Positions 51,270 to 62,250 of a DNA stretch of 64,000 bases are shown here, one piece after another. The DNA lies in the NCBI GenBank assembly GCA_963575745.1, contig CAUYUJ010014181.1, positions 230,001-294,000 of the forward strand, written 5' to 3'. Origin of the DNA: Prorocentrum cordatum. Its lineage: Eukaryota > Sar > Dinophyceae > Prorocentrales > Prorocentraceae. The position numbers and the translations under genes are program-made. The notes under the pieces were generated by a model. It did not search any database and was not told the DNA's origin. It saw only the letters and a program-made list of their open reading frames with translations. Every line of letters starts with the position of its first letter. The first letter of the stretch is position 1.

Positions 51270-52165
51270 TGACCCTGCCCGACCGCCGCGGTAAGGGAGT
51301 TGATTTTGCGCCGCCGCGCTTGGCGAAGGAAGGTGCCGGAGGCGGCGGGCGGGGCGCCCCAGTAGGGGGCGGGGCGAAAAAGCATCGCAACATGATGAGA
51401 CGGCGCGGGGCCGCCGCGGAGAGGGGGCGACGGGCGCGGGGGCCGGGTGGCGGACAAGGGCGGCGCGCGCGCGGGCGAGCGCGGTGCGCCGGGGGGGCGC
51501 CGAAGCGTCGCGTGAGGCGGTGAACGGGCGACGCGCCTCCCACCCGTGGGGCGGGGGCGGGGGGCGCCAGGGGCTGCAGAAGCCAGGTGGCGTCGCTGGG
51601 CGGCCCAGGGGGCAGAACATCGCAGGGTAGCCGAGAAGCGCCGAAGTGGCGCAGGGGACATGGAGAGGGCGACGCGCGCCCCGCCCAGGAGGCGCGTCGC
51701 GGGGCGGCGGCGGGGCGCGCCGCGAGGTGCAGAAGCCGCGTGCAGAACGCGGGGGTGGGCACAGCGCGGAGCGTCGGGGGAGCGCCGAAGTGGCGCAGGG
51801 GAATGAGAATGAGCGACGCGCGTCCCATCTGGGAGGTGCGTCGCGGGGGGCGGCAAGGGGGGCGCGGAAGGAAACGCAAGCCCAGCAACGATTTTGGACG
51901 GCCCAGTGGACGGCGCAGCGGGGCGCGGCAGAGAAGCGCCCAAATGGCGAAGGGGACAGGGCGTGGGCGACGTGCGCCCCGCCCAGGAGGCGCGCCGCGA
52001 GGGGGCAGCGGTGGGGGGCGCCGAGAGGTGCGGAAGCCGGGCGAGGATGCAGGGCGACCCAATGAGCGGCCCTGCGCTCGCAGCTCGCAGCAGAGACACC
52101 GAAATGACGCAGGGGGCAGTGCGCGCGCGACGCGCCTTTCACTTGGGAGGTGCGACGCAAGGAAG
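51270..52165. repeat. Minisatellite of 140-160 bp units, about 5-6 copies
   Basis: The landmark GCCGAAGTGGCGCAGGGGA and variants start at about 51499, 51639, 51784, 51937 and 52097, with spacings of 140, 145, 153 and 160. Each unit also has GGGCGACGCGC, a (C/G)CCAGGAGGCGCGTCGCGGG-like segment and GAAGCC. Stops are rare in every frame, hence the long spurious frames on both strands. Confidence 0.88.
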
Positions 52166-52411
52166 AGGGAGGAGGAGGGGGGAGGGCCATGCGTGGAATG
52201 GCGCGGTGCCCGCCGGCAGCAGGCCCCGCAGAGGTGCCGGGTGCAGCTAGTGCTCGGGGCCGAGGGCGGGCATCGGGGGCGTCGCCCCAGGCCGCGTCCA
52301 AGCGGCGCCTGCCAGGCTTGCCGCGCTTGTCGCGCCCTGTGCCATGCTCGGCGGCGTCGCGCTCCCGCGTCTCCTGCCTGCGATTGTTCTCGGCCTGTCC
52401 TTTGCGCTAGA

Positions 52412-52700
52412 CCTGGCCCCAGTCCGCGTGGATACCTTCCCGCCGGCAGTATTTTTTGAGGTCGAATTTCAAGTGCCACAGATCGGCCATGAACTCCCGG
52501 CAAAAGTCCTCGCTGGCTTGCGGGTTGCATCTCCCCTTGCCGACGCTCACGTTGTCGCGCTTGTCGAATTCGCGCTTCCAACCTTCGACGAAGTAGGAAC
52601 TATCATCGATCTGGAGACGCCTGACGACGGCAGCCCAGCTCTCTAGGCCACCTCGGGTGTGCGTGCGTTTGAAATCGAGACGGGGCCGTGACAGGCGGTG
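52412..52700 (-). CDS. Probable internal or last exon, unidentified protein
   Basis: The minus-strand frame (ORF end at 52407) has ordinary composition over some 95 residues. It reads RLSRPRLDFKRTHTRGGLES, WAAVVRRLQIDDSSYFVEGW, KREFDKRDNVSVGKGRCN, ASEDFCREFMADLWHLKFDL and KKYCRREGIHADWGQ. It is followed by CCAG|GTCTAG, a plausible splice donor at about 52411, beyond which lies the 51.3-52.2 kb minisatellite (intron-like). The upstream edge is unclear. I do not recognise the family. Confidence 0.5.
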
Positions 52701-52704
52701 CAAC

Positions 52705-54000
52705 TTATTGATCCAGGTCGAGCCAGGCTCGGTCAGCGCGGTCGTCGGGGCAGTCCGGGTCCCGCATGTTGCCCACGCGCCCGTCAATGTCGCGCCTCGC
52801 GCAGGATGCGGCCTGCCTTGCCATTCCCATCCAGTCGGGGTCGCTACCGCGGCCATGAGCGGGGGCGCTGGATGCTGGCCCGCGCCGCGCTCGGCCCGGG
52901 CCCGGCGGCGCGCGGCTGGGCCAAGGTGTGGTCGCCCCAGAGTGGGCCGAGAGCACGGCCAGTTTCGATGCCGAAAAACGCGTCCCGCTTAATGACGCAC
53001 ACGCGGCGCGCTGTGCCGGCAGCGTCCCAGACGACCGCTCAGGCCTGCCGCGCTCTCACGCTGAGGAGGCGAGACTTCCCGAGCAGGGTGGGAGCGTCGG
53101 GGTAGCGCACGTCTTCGATAGGGCCGGCGATGGACCCTGGGTCAGTGGCGGGCGCGAGCAGGGTGCCCTTCTCGCTGGGGCTGGTTGCCCGCGCCAATGG
53201 CGCGGCAGAACGATCGTCGCGCGCCGCGGCGAAGTCTCCGGGGGCCAGGTCCGGCACGCTGCCTGAGTGCGCCCTGAGCGGGGGGCCGGGGTCCAGGAGC
53301 GGGGTGCCTCTGCGGGCTGCGGCGTTGGCTTCGCTTTCGTTTCCAAACCAGTCTGGTTCATCCTTCACAGGTGCGCCGTGCCTGGCTGGGCGGCGTGGCT
53401 CATCGGGTGCGGCGTCGGTGCAGGCTGTCTCGTTCTGATTGGCTGCCATGGGCGCAGTGGCAACTTTGCTGATGTGGGCGAGGTCAGCCTCCCGGGCGGG
53501 GTTCATGGCGTCCTGCGCGGTGCTGTCGCGAGACCCCCCTTCGCCTTCCTCTCCTGTCGCGTGGGCCGGTGGGCGCGAGGCGTCTGCGCGAGGTGGGCGG
53601 TTGGCGTCGCGGGTTGGTCTTGCAGGCAGGGCGGGGCAGCTCGGGCGTGCCAGCTGCATTCGGCGGGGGTCCGGGTGGGGGCTCTGGCGCCGTTGTCTCC
53701 TCGGCTGTCCCTTTTCGGTCCGGGAGCGATTGCTGCCTGGCGGCCGGTGCTGGCACGGCGTCGGCTGAGGCAATGTAGCGTGCCAACAGCGGGGAGTCCA
53801 GAGCACGGATGTCATGGGTGGCCAGGAATCGGGCCAGTACCCGCTCGCAGTGCGCCAGAGGGCCTGCGCGGTGAACGGCTGAGTTCTTGCCAGGGCATCT
53901 GAGCCAGGAGCGCCGAAGGTTGCCCAGGCGTTCGACGCCCCGATTCCCTTTCTTCCTGGCGCCAACGCGCGCACAAGCAGTTCGCCTTCATTGTACCTCC
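52705..54000 (-). pseudogene. Coding-like minus-strand sequence with in-frame stop, upstream of the 52.4 kb exon
   Basis: A minus-strand frame from about 54000 to 53039 reads RYNEGELLVRALAPGRKGI, DALARTQPFTAQALWRTASG, KDEPDWFGNESEANAAARRG and YPDAPTLLGKSRLLSVRARQ, with long Pro/Arg-rich parts. After a TGA (53039-53041) the same frame continues VVWDAAGTARRVCVIKRDAF then FGIETGRALGPLWGDHTLAQ to about 52855. Another frame holds DWMGMARQAASCARRDIDGR (about 52850-52790). Either these are exons separated by short introns or the gene is decayed. No family assigned. Confidence 0.35.
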
Positions 54001-54119
54001 TCGTACTCCTGCTACACAACGCATGCAACACATGGCGTGAGGGCAGGAAGGGAGATGATGTCGCCCACTTCCTTCTGCCACCCACCCACGCGCAACATGT
54101 GTACGGCACTTACATGAGA

Positions 54120-54320
54120 CGCGCGTCTATATACAGCCGCACGCTTGCATACATTCGCACAGACACACGCACACACGCACACACAGTCACAACGCCAGTG
54201 CACGCGCGCTGTGTTCATTGCAGCATACCCGCGACGTACGCGCTACATACTGGACATCCATATGAGACGCACGTCCAGGTACAGCCGCACACGCATCATA
54301 CACATGACACGCACACCACA
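54120..54320. repeat. CACACGCACA-rich tract
   Basis: Loose CA repeats (CACACGCACACACGCACACA) with GCATAC interruptions. Confidence 0.75.
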
Positions 54321-54339
54321 AAACACTTTTGCAAGATTC

Positions 54340-54640
54340 ACAGGGCGTGGCTGGCGTGGCAATGTCTCGGCACCAGAAGGGGGTGCACGGGGGGTGGTCC
54401 TTCGGCGCCAGCTCTATGCGTGCCAGGGTCGGAGAGCGTCGCAGGCGTGGCACTTTTTCCTTTCCGACACCAGAGGGGCTTCGCCGGGGTATAGGTTCCT
54501 CGGCACTGGCTTTTATGCGTGCCCGGATCGGGAAGCGTGGCAGGCGTGGCGTGGCAAACGTTGCATGTTCTCGATTTCGGAGGGGGTGCGCAGGGTGTGG
54601 TCCCTCAGCGCGGCCCAGATGCGTGCCAGTGTCGGGAAAT
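54340..54640 (+). repeat. Diverged copy of the 91-bp tandem array, about 3 units
   Basis: GGGCGTGGCTGGCGTGGCAA, TCGGCACCAGAAGGGGGTGC and GGGTGGTCCTTCGGCGCCAG, with GCGTCGCAGGCGTGGCACTT and TCGGAGGGGGTGCGCAGGGT, follow the unit of 33262-33805 on the same strand. The two arrays are 21 kb apart. Confidence 0.82.
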
Positions 54641-54644
54641 GCGG

Positions 54645-55435
54645 CCTGCTCGGCGAAAGCGCGACGTTCGCTGCAGACCAGCTCCACCAGGACATCCCAG
54701 GTCCCGAAAAAGGCACACAATATCATGCCCATGTTTACATCGCTCACCTCGAAGCGTGGAAGATCTTGTTTTTTTCCCCCGACGCCGAAATAATTGTTTT
54801 TGGGTTAAGGAACCTGTTTGGTTGCAGTGTCATAGTATGGGATTTGTGGAGCGCGTCCGACATTTGCCTCTACGATGAGCGAGGTCGCGAGGTCCGCTGC
54901 GCAATAGATGATGCCGTGCCCTTACGAGATGGCGAAAACTATACGGAAACCGACGACAGGAACCATACTCCGTAACGGGCGAGCAGGACACTTGACGCGA
55001 ACCACCGTAGAGGACATTGTATGTGAACACGCGCAACATCTGATTCGTAGGTGGGCTTCCTGGGCCAGATTTTTTCGTGTGGTAATGACGGTGGCACAAA
55101 CGATCAGTCCGGAGTGATTACAGCAAGGGTGAGACAATGGTCCACGGCGACGGGCCTAAAACAAGTTCAACAAACATAACCAAACATGCTAAACATCAGT
55201 TGTTTGATCGGAACGTTGTTGTATTTTGTGTAGAACCCCAAAAGGTATAGCACAACATAACAACACATTCTAGACAAGACTAGCCTTCCATTGTTTCGGT
55301 TATTGGAATATTTGAAGACGACTGACTGTGCGCGCCGCCAGACGTGTGAGCTACACTTGAAAACCAAACCGTATGCATGGGGCAGTTTCAGCTCGTGACC
55401 TGCGGCGCAATCCGAGAGGAAGGCTCTCTACATGG
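54645..55435. other. Low-repeat sequence with possible exon fragments
   Basis: This stretch is not repetitive, and short protein-like segments appear on both strands. On the plus strand there is FGLRNLFGCSVIVWDLWS near 54800. On the minus strand GHGIIYCAADLATSLIVEAN lies near 54925-54860, followed by CAGGTTCCT, which looks like a splice donor. Neither set makes a gene I can defend. Confidence 0.3.
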
Positions 55436-55439
55436 GCGA

Positions 55440-55515
55440 AGGAGGGAGAACGAGGACGATCAGGAGGAGAACGAGGACGATCAGGAGGAGCAGGAGGAGC
55501 AGGAGGAGCAGGGTG
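55440..55515. repeat. GAGGACGATCAGGAGGAG minisatellite
   Basis: Two to three units of GAACGAGGACGATCAGGAG plus CAGGAGGAG repeats. Confidence 0.85.
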
Positions 55516-55619
55516 TGTGGAGCAGGGAAGGGGTGGGGGCGCCACTGGACACTGTCGGGGCAGAAGGGGAGAGTATGCCACTAATGCCGAACAGTCGTGG
55601 CGAGGAGAGAGGGAGCCTC

Positions 55620-55790
55620 GGCGGCGAGCGAGGGGGGGCGGGAACGCGCAGGGAAGGTCGCCTCAGCAGGCGGCGGGACTTTTCAGAAGCCTGTGCGCTT
55701 TCTGATGCGTTTTTCGTGTCTTCTGGGAAGTCTCAGGAAACTTCTCAGAATGCCAGGGGGCTTCGAGCCGTCTGAAAAGGCCCCTTCCGA
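55620..55790. repeat. CTTCTNNGAAG palindrome cluster, copy 3
   Basis: GGCGGCGGGACTTTTCAGAA, TTCGTGTCTTCTGGGAAGTC and ACTTCTCAGAATGCCAGG parallel 31715-31840. Confidence 0.62.
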
Positions 55791-55839
55791 GCTGGGGCGG
55801 CCCGACCCGGCGCATATTCCGATCCGACCCGACATATCG

Positions 55840-56015
55840 ATGAGGAGGAGGAGGAGCAGGAGGAGGAGGAGGACGATGAGGAGGAGGAGGAGGAGGAGCA
55901 GGAGCAGGAGGAGGAGGAGGAGCAGGAGGAGGAGGAGCAGGAGGAGGAGGAGCAGGAGGAGGAGGAGCAGGAGGAGGAGGAGGAGGAGGAGGAGGAGGGG
56001 GAGGAGGAGGAGCGA
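55840..56015. repeat. GGA/GCAGGA microsatellite
   Basis: GAGGAGGAG and GAGCAGGAGGAGGAG units. Arg-, Leu-, Ser- and Pro-rich frames on both strands are artefacts. Confidence 0.95.
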
Positions 56016-56260
56016 TGCCGACTGCTCTCGCCAGGCGCCTGTATGTGCCCGGCCTGCACCAGGGCGTCCAGGGAGCGCAGCTGGCCGCAGCGGCAGAGCA
56101 CGCCGCCAAGGCACAGGGCGCGGCGGGGGCCGGCGGGCCTTTGGTCCCAGATTCTGTCGCGCGTGGGCTCGGAGGCTTCGGGGCCTTCGGCTCGGTGATT
56201 TCGACGCCCTCGCCGGGACCCGGGACCGCCCAAAGCCGACTCTGGACGCCAAGTCTCACT

Positions 56261-56420
56261 ACGGGCCACATGCGAACCCTACTAGTATCCCTACCCCCAC
56301 CCCCACGATTTCTGAGGGGGAGTGTGGGGTTCACTTCGCTCGGGAGCTCCCGAACGAAGTGGACCCCACCTTCCCCCTCAGAAATTGTGGGGGGTAGGGG
56401 TAAGTTTCTCATGTGGCCCC
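56261..56420. mobile_element. Foldback element: near-perfect palindrome of about 160 bp
   Basis: The centre is CGGGAG|CTCCCG at 56346/56347. From the centre outward the arms carry GTTCACTTCG / CGAAGTGGAC, CCCCCACGATTTCTGAGGGG / CCCCTCAGAAATTGTGGGGG, TATCCCTACCCCC / GGGGTAGGGGTAAG and GGGCCACATGCGAAC / TTTCTCATGTGGCCC. Each arm is close to 80 bases with few mismatches and essentially no loop. Both strands therefore encode nearly the same peptide, as expected of a palindrome. No transposase is present. Confidence 0.88.
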
Positions 56421-56689
56421 CTGAAGACGGCCCCGGAGTAACGTTCTGGGAGTTCCGGAGTCAAGGCGTCGTCGGATCTTTGGGGAGCCTTCTGGGGCTT
56501 CGAGGCCGCGTGGTTCTCTTGGCGTATCTCGGAGGCTCCCGCGGATTCCCGCCCACGGCTGGGCGCAGCGTGAAACAGCCGGCCAGGATGGCAGGGCTTG
56601 GTCTTGCGAATTGGCCCGAACAGCTATTGGGGGCTGCCTCGCAGGAAGCGAGGTTCCCAAAGCGGCACGGCCCCGACAAACATACAGAC

Positions 56690-57420
56690 ATACATACATG
56701 CACACACACACACACTCTCACACACACGCACAAGCACAAGCACATGCACAAGCACAAGCACATATACAGACACACATGCGAACACAAGCACAAGCTCAAG
56801 CACAAACATTAACAACCTCGCAAACCAAACACACACATACAAAAACGAACACACAACCACAAACATACAAACACAAACGCAAGAACCATCTCGGCCACAA
56901 ACACACAAAGACACATTCACACTAACACACAAACAGACACGCACACAACCACAAGCACAAACACCTACACACACAAACACACAAACACACGAACACACAA
57001 ACACACACATAAAGAAACACACATAAACACAAGTACACAACCATACACAAGCACTCATACACATAACGCACAAACGCAGACAAACGCAGACAAACACGGA
57101 TAACCACACAAACACACGGACACGCAGGCACATTTGCACACAAACACACAACCACACAAACACAAACACACATTCACACGAAATCACACGAAATCACACA
57201 CACCAACACACAAACACACAAACACACAAACACTCACGCGCACACACACAACTAAACAAGCACAAAACAGACAAACACAAACATTCAAACACACAAGCAC
57301 TGGAACACACACGCACACTCACACTAACACTCACACACACACACACACTCGCGCTCACACTCACACTCGGACTCACACTTACGCTCGCACTCAGGCTCAC
57401 ACTCACAGATCAACATTTTG
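56690..57420. repeat. CACA / CACAAA repeat tract
   Basis: About 700 bases of CACACAAACACA-type sequence shifting to CACTCACACT near 57310-57400. Thr/His/Asn frames on one strand and Cys/Val frames on the other are artefacts. Confidence 0.97.
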
Positions 57421-57424
57421 GGAT

Positions 57425-57800
57425 GGCTGTTTCGCTGCGCCCAAGAAGTGCTGACAGTTGCCAGACGGCCTCCCTGGGCTGCCAGGGATGGTCTCGGACG
57501 CCCTTGGGACACCAACGGGCGAATCCACCAGCAGCCCACGGCGCTTGGCCCACTGGTTCAAAAACATTAGTTTCACTAGCCCATTCAGAAACGACGCCCA
57601 AGCACAATGCGGGCGATCTGGGACGTTTAGGAGGATGCAGTGGGACTGTGAAGGGGGCGACACGTCAGGCAGAAGATCGGACCAGCTCGGACAGGCCTTC
57701 TGCGGTATCTGCTCGAGCAGGCTTTCGACGATCGATATCTTCGTGGATTTGTCCGTACAGGAGCCGCTTAGCATTTTACATTGGTCTTCTTTGTGCCATG
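57425..57800. other. Unassigned sequence
   Basis: Non-repetitive sequence with short frames on both strands. No family or splice pattern recognised. Confidence 0.4.
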
Positions 57801-57804
57801 ATGG

Positions 57805-58300
57805 AAGCCTTTAGAGCTCTCTTGGGGTCCTCTTGGGCCCCCTCCTAGGCCCTTCTTGGGGCGTCTTGGAAGCCTTAGGGGCCATCGATTACAGGAAAGG
57901 GGGTTCTCGATTCCGGTCCCCAACTCGGAGGCCGAACAATGGTTTGTTAGGGCGTCGGGCGCTCTTGGGGCCGTGTTGGGGCCCTCTTGGGCCCCGCTTG
58001 GGCCCCGCCTGGAGCTCTCTTGGGCGATCTTGGGGTCATCTTGAGGCCTCAAGAGCCCACCAGACGCCAAAGGGCGACAATGTAAACAACATTGATGTTC
58101 TTGTGGCGTTGGACGGGTTGGGCCTTTCGGGGGGATCCTTGAGAGGCTCCGTGGCCACTTGGGGCCGTCTTTGGACGGCCATGGCGCCTCTTGGAGGCGT
58201 GTTGGAAGCCACTTTGATCCATCTTGGGCTACCTCTCGAGGCCATGTTGGTTTATCTTGGACGCCCCAACAACCCGCGCCCCCCCCTCCCCAATCTACTC
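57805..58300 (+). repeat. CTTGGGG-rich block, divergent subfamily
   Basis: CTCTTGGGGTCCTCTTGGGC and TTGGGGCGTCTTGGAAGCC alternate with a distinct module (GATTACAGGAAAGGGGGTTC, TCGATTCCGGTCCCCAACTC) not seen in the blocks at 2.5 and 35 kb. It is the same style of composite with different fixed parts. Confidence 0.75.
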
Positions 58301-58663
58301 CGAAGGAGACGGGGTACGCATGGGGGAGAGATGAACTTTTCCCGAAGGAGAAACGGATCATATTATAATAGTTTACTCGTCAAACCACCCACGCCCAACC
58401 GACTGGTTCCCCCCCCATTCAAGAGCTCAAGATCAGCCCAAGCTCCAAGACAGCTCCATCAGTTGTCCACGACGACCCAATATGGTTTCTGGTCAGCCTC
58501 AAGACGTTAACATGCCGCGAGCTTGGACCCATCATGTCCCCTACAGGCCCCTGCCAACGCCCGCGGCTCAAGCCCCGCCCGATTGCCGAAGCAGGTCTCA
58601 CTCTCCTTCGACGGGGCCCGAGTCGCACCGTGCCGCTCCTCCTCCCCATCCTCCTCCGCCTTC

Positions 58664-60735
58664 ATGCCGTTCGTTGGGTTTGGCGGCAAGAAGGCAGAAA
58701 CAGGGCCCACCAAGGAAGAGCTGGAAGAGGCCAAGAGGGAAGAAGAATAATAAGAAGAAAAAGAGAGAATACGTGCAGAGAAAAACGAGCGCTTGCTCCC
58801 CTGGAGCCTCGAGCAAAAGGTGGCAGTGGTTCCTCTGAACCCCGTCAAGATCCCTTTCATCATCATTGCGGGCCTGTTAGGCTCGGTGGTATAGATCAAG
58901 ATCGGGATGGTCACTGAGAAGCAGTGGTACAGAGGCTTTGGGGGACTGACCCAGAGTGCATCGTCCACTAGGCCGACTACGACAAGTTTATGGTGAGCAC
59001 CACAGACAGCGACAAGCTGAGTGCAATGACGGATTACATGTAACCATCTTCAAGCCAGTAATTGAGGCAGTCCATTCGACAGTATACACGGTCTCCAATT
59101 GCACGTCAGTGAAAGGTAAGGATATTCTGACAACGACACCTTCTGACTTGCTCAACGGTCCGCTGGTCAACTGGTCGTTTTGAGCATGTGCGAAGTTGAT
59201 TTCAACGGCCAGGGATGCAGTTCAAGTGACGAGCTGAGACAGATTCTGACCCCTGTGGGGGAGGGCGACAGCGTCGGTGTGATGAAATCCATCCCGTACG
59301 TGCTGTACCCGCTAAGTTGGATGGTCTTCACGTTTGTCTGGATACCTGGTTACTACGTAGATCGAACCGCTCGGCGCGACAGCAGTGTCTGTTTGGTTTC
59401 CTGCATCCTCCCCGCTGCACATCTCCCTTCTCTCTGGTCCTGGGCTGTCCCTTGGCCCCACTCATTGCATCATTCTTATGATGTTCCAACCTACTTTATC
59501 CGTGACCACCAGAGAGAATTCCGAACACAAAGAAGTACCGAACCTGGAGGGCTTTCACGCGTCGGGCCCTGGGATACTGTTTCGACTCGAACTTATTTCT
59601 GGGATATGGTCCTGAAGTGCGAGGGGAGCAACGTGATCTTCTTCACGCATCTTCCTCCGCCCCCTCCCTCCTCCTCCTCCCCCTCCTACTCCTCCTCCAC
59701 CTCGTTCTCCCTCCTCCTTCTCCTTTGCGCGGGAAGCATGGCGTATTCGAGCAGTGGCGCCACATTCGGGCAGCCGCTGGCGGCATAGGGGCGGGGAACG
59801 CCGCAAGAACCTCGACCAACTCACAAAAGTCAACTTTGAGGGTACGCGGGACCTGGACGACAACAAGGCGTATTTTGCCGCGCTGATGGTGGCGTCGGAG
59901 GAACGCCACGACGAGGTCGACGTCGGGAGGAGACTGTACATGTGTGTGTTCCTTGCTTTTTTGATGGGTGCCCACTGGTTTCCAGGGCCCGACGTGTACT
60001 CCACGTTTTCTTCACCCATGCCTTATGCATTTATCGGGCACCACCATGATTCTCCTCGGTGCAGTTGAAAGGACGATGGGCTCGGGTGCCATAATTTTCT
60101 TCGTGGGGATGTGCTACGCGTCGTGCGTGTTGCGCTGGTGCTGGTGAGGAGGTGGACATCTCTTTCATGATCATCCTATCCCGAGTCGGTGTCACTCCAC
60201 CACGCTAATGTCGATGCGTTCGGTTGGGTCTTTGTCCCTATCGATCTCGTGTGTCAGATCCCATCGCATCTTAGGCCGTACGCAAGACGCGAATTACCTT
60301 TTGTGCGTTGTCATGTACATTGTGACTTGCATCATCACGTGCATCGGCGACATTCTCGAATACTTCATCAGCTGGGCGCACGTGAAGTCGGCGTGGTTCA
60401 CGTACTCCATGGTCAAGTTGTCGAACTCGGGCTTTATCATCACGGACTTGCTCGACTCGATTCAGGGCGTGGGTGCTTTCATGTGCGCCTTGTTCGGTGC
60501 GGTGGCTAGCGTAGGTGCCGTCTTTCTCATTCCCGCAGGCAACGTGCCCACGCGCGTCGCCGCTGGGATCTGCGGCTTCCTCACTGGCCCACTGGCAGGG
60601 AGCGTTGCGCCCGCTTTCAGGACCAGCTGTGCAGAAGCACTCCCGATGTGTTGGGCGGACGCTCCACACAGTCTTCGCGCATCTCACCAAGTGGTCTATT
60701 CGGAGTTCGAGAAGCGGGTCCACCAAATGGACTGA
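58664..60735 (+). pseudogene. Decayed choline-transporter-like (SLC44/CTL) protein gene
   Basis: CTL proteins are multi-spanning membrane transporters. The piece order here fits the family. A charged N-terminus from ATG 58664 is broken by two TAA codons (58748-58753). TM1 (KIPFIIIAGLLGSVV) ends at TAG (58892) and is followed by a WYRGFG(G) loop; a frameshift at about 58943 then gives TDPECIVH, TAG and ADYDKFM. Next come a loop plus TM (CSSSDELRQ, IPYVLYPLSWMVFTFVW; 59180-59385), RLYMCVFLAFLMGAHWF (about 59930-59990), and GSGAIIFFVGMCYASCVLRW (about 60080-60145). An intact final frame (60208-60735, 175 codons) has NYLLCVVMYIVTCIITCIGD, ILEYFISWAHVKSAWFTYSM, a last TM pair, and CAEALPMCWADAPHS near the end. 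The ILEYF-x4-AHV and C-terminal CWAD-like features resemble the SLC44/PNS1 C-terminus. A dispersed repeat (59495-59645) and a CCTCC tract interrupt the middle. Some gaps could be introns, but the stop codons inside exons indicate a pseudogene. Confidence 0.6.
59495..59645 (+). repeat. Dispersed repeat with WDxxxKYDG-type peptide, copy 3, inside the SLC44-like pseudogene
   Basis: GACCACCAGAGAGAATTCCG, CACGCGTCGGGCCCTGGGAT and GGGATATGGTCCTGAAGTGC are collinear with 10190-10385 and with the reverse complement of 31075-31245. A 65-base CCTCCTCC tract follows (59650-59722). Confidence 0.78.
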
Positions 60736-60739
60736 TTGC

Positions 60740-61165
60740 GGACAGCAACGCAAGTTGTTCGTCGGTGGCTTGCGCTCGTTGCTGCTGGCATCAGCTCTCC
60801 AGCATTCGGGCATAGGGAAAATGGATGATTTGTTTCCAATCCTTCTGAGTTGTTTTTTCCTTTACCTGAAGGCACGCTGGCTTCGACAGTGTGTCCGCTC
60901 TTCATGTCATTTCATGTTCATGCCATTCCATGCCATTTTGCAGTCCTGGTTTACTTCCATGGTTGCACAGCAACCGTGTGAGGGGCTACTTCTCATTTTC
61001 CCCACGAAAAGTCGCGCGGCAATGCTGTACCCTTCGTATGATATCATAAGCACCAAGATCTGGGCGTGCCCGATCGTGTCCCCCCTCTCCTCTTCTCCTC
61101 CCCCACACACACACCATCCGCCGCCGCCGCGCCCCTCGTGGCCCCCTTCGGGGGCGCAGCCTCTC
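60740..61165. other. Sequence downstream of the SLC44-like pseudogene
   Basis: Probable 3' flank. It contains short direct repeats (TTCATGTCATTTCATGTTCA, TTCCATGCCATT). No gene recognised. Confidence 0.45.
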
Positions 61166-61167
61166 GG

Positions 61168-61260
61168 TCGTGGTCGTGGTCGTCATCGTCGACGTCGTCG
61201 TCGACGTCGTCGTCGTCGACGTCGTCGTCGACGTCATCGTCGATATCGTCGTCGTGATGT
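61168..61260. repeat. GTCGTC / GTCGACGTC microsatellite
   Basis: CGTCGTCGTCGACGTCGTC-type repeat of about 90 bases, largely self-complementary through GTCGAC. Confidence 0.95.
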
Positions 61261-61449
61261 TTCACGATGCTGCCTTTTTTCTGCGGCGTCGGGCCGCGGG
61301 GAGTCAGCGAGTCCAGAAGCGCGCGAGGCGTTCCATTCATGTCTCGAGAGGAGACTCGTCAATCGGTACTTGTCGCGGTGGCGATGAGTCGTGCACCGCA
61401 CGATTTTTCCATCGTGCTGGCAATGCATTCGCCCATGGGTTGTCACAGA

Positions 61450-62250
61450 AGTTCGAGGATAGAGTTTCCCCCACCCTCCTGTGGAGTTGGGTCCTCGTTT
61501 TGAGTTCGCAGCGCCGCGCCCCACTCCTTCCTTCATCCGTCCTTCCTCTTTCCTCCTTGCTCCTCCTCCTCCACCTTCTCCTCCCCATCCTCCATCTACC
61601 TGCCTCTGCTCTCCGCGTGTCCATCTTGGAACACACCTCGCACGTTTTGTGCCCCAGTAGGGAGTTCTCAGTACGGTGTCGGTGTGCGCGACTGCATGTG
61701 CCCCACCGCGCCCCTTTCGGCACACCCTTCGCACGTTTCGTGCCCTCTGTGGAGCTCCTCCTACGGTCTCAGCGGGCGCCGACCGCATGGCACCGCCGCG
61801 CCCATGTCGGCACGCCCCTCACACGTTGTGTGCCCGTTCGGAAGCTCCACCTACGGTCTCAGTGGGCGCAACCGCGTGGCACCACCGCGCCCATTTCGGC
61901 ACAACCCTCACGCGTGTCGTTCCCCTTCGGGAGCTTCGCCAACGGTCTGAATGGGCGCGACCGCATGGCACCGGCGCGCCCATTTCGGCGCACCCCTCAC
62001 ACGTTTCGCGCCCCCACATGGCGCCGCCGCGCCAATTTCGGCACACCCCTCGCGCTTTTCGTGGCCTCAGCAGGAGCTCGCCCAAGTGACATCGCCCGCA
62101 TGCTGGGCGGCTCCGTTTCGGCACGCACCTCACTCGTGTCGTGGCCCCATAGGGAGCTCCACCGAATGCCCGAGTGGCCACGCGCGCATGCTAGCGGCTC
62201 GTCTTCCAGCACGCCACTCACGCGTTTCGCGGCCCTATAGGGAGACGTCT
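61450..62250 (-). repeat. Tandem array of about 80-100 bp units plus flank; inverted copy of 6600-7505
   Basis: In reverse complement, units carry GGAGCTCC and GGGGCCACGA(A/C)ACG-type words, for example GGTGGAGCTCCCTATGGGGC at about 62144-62163. The flank at 61450-61530 carries CAAAACGAGGACCCAACTCC and CACAGGAGGGTGGGGG. The flank match to 7440-7505 shows this is a duplication of a longer segment rather than independent array growth. Confidence 0.85.

Noticed and set aside
51250-52581. A 443-codon minus-strand frame across the 140-160 bp minisatellite
   Set aside because: Equally long frames are open on the plus strand, periods are irregular, and composition is Arg/Ala/Pro/Gly as expected for GC-rich repeat. 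Only the 52412-52700 portion looks coding.
56598-57454. Thr/His/Asn and Cys/Val-rich frames
   Set aside because: Products of the CACA repeat.
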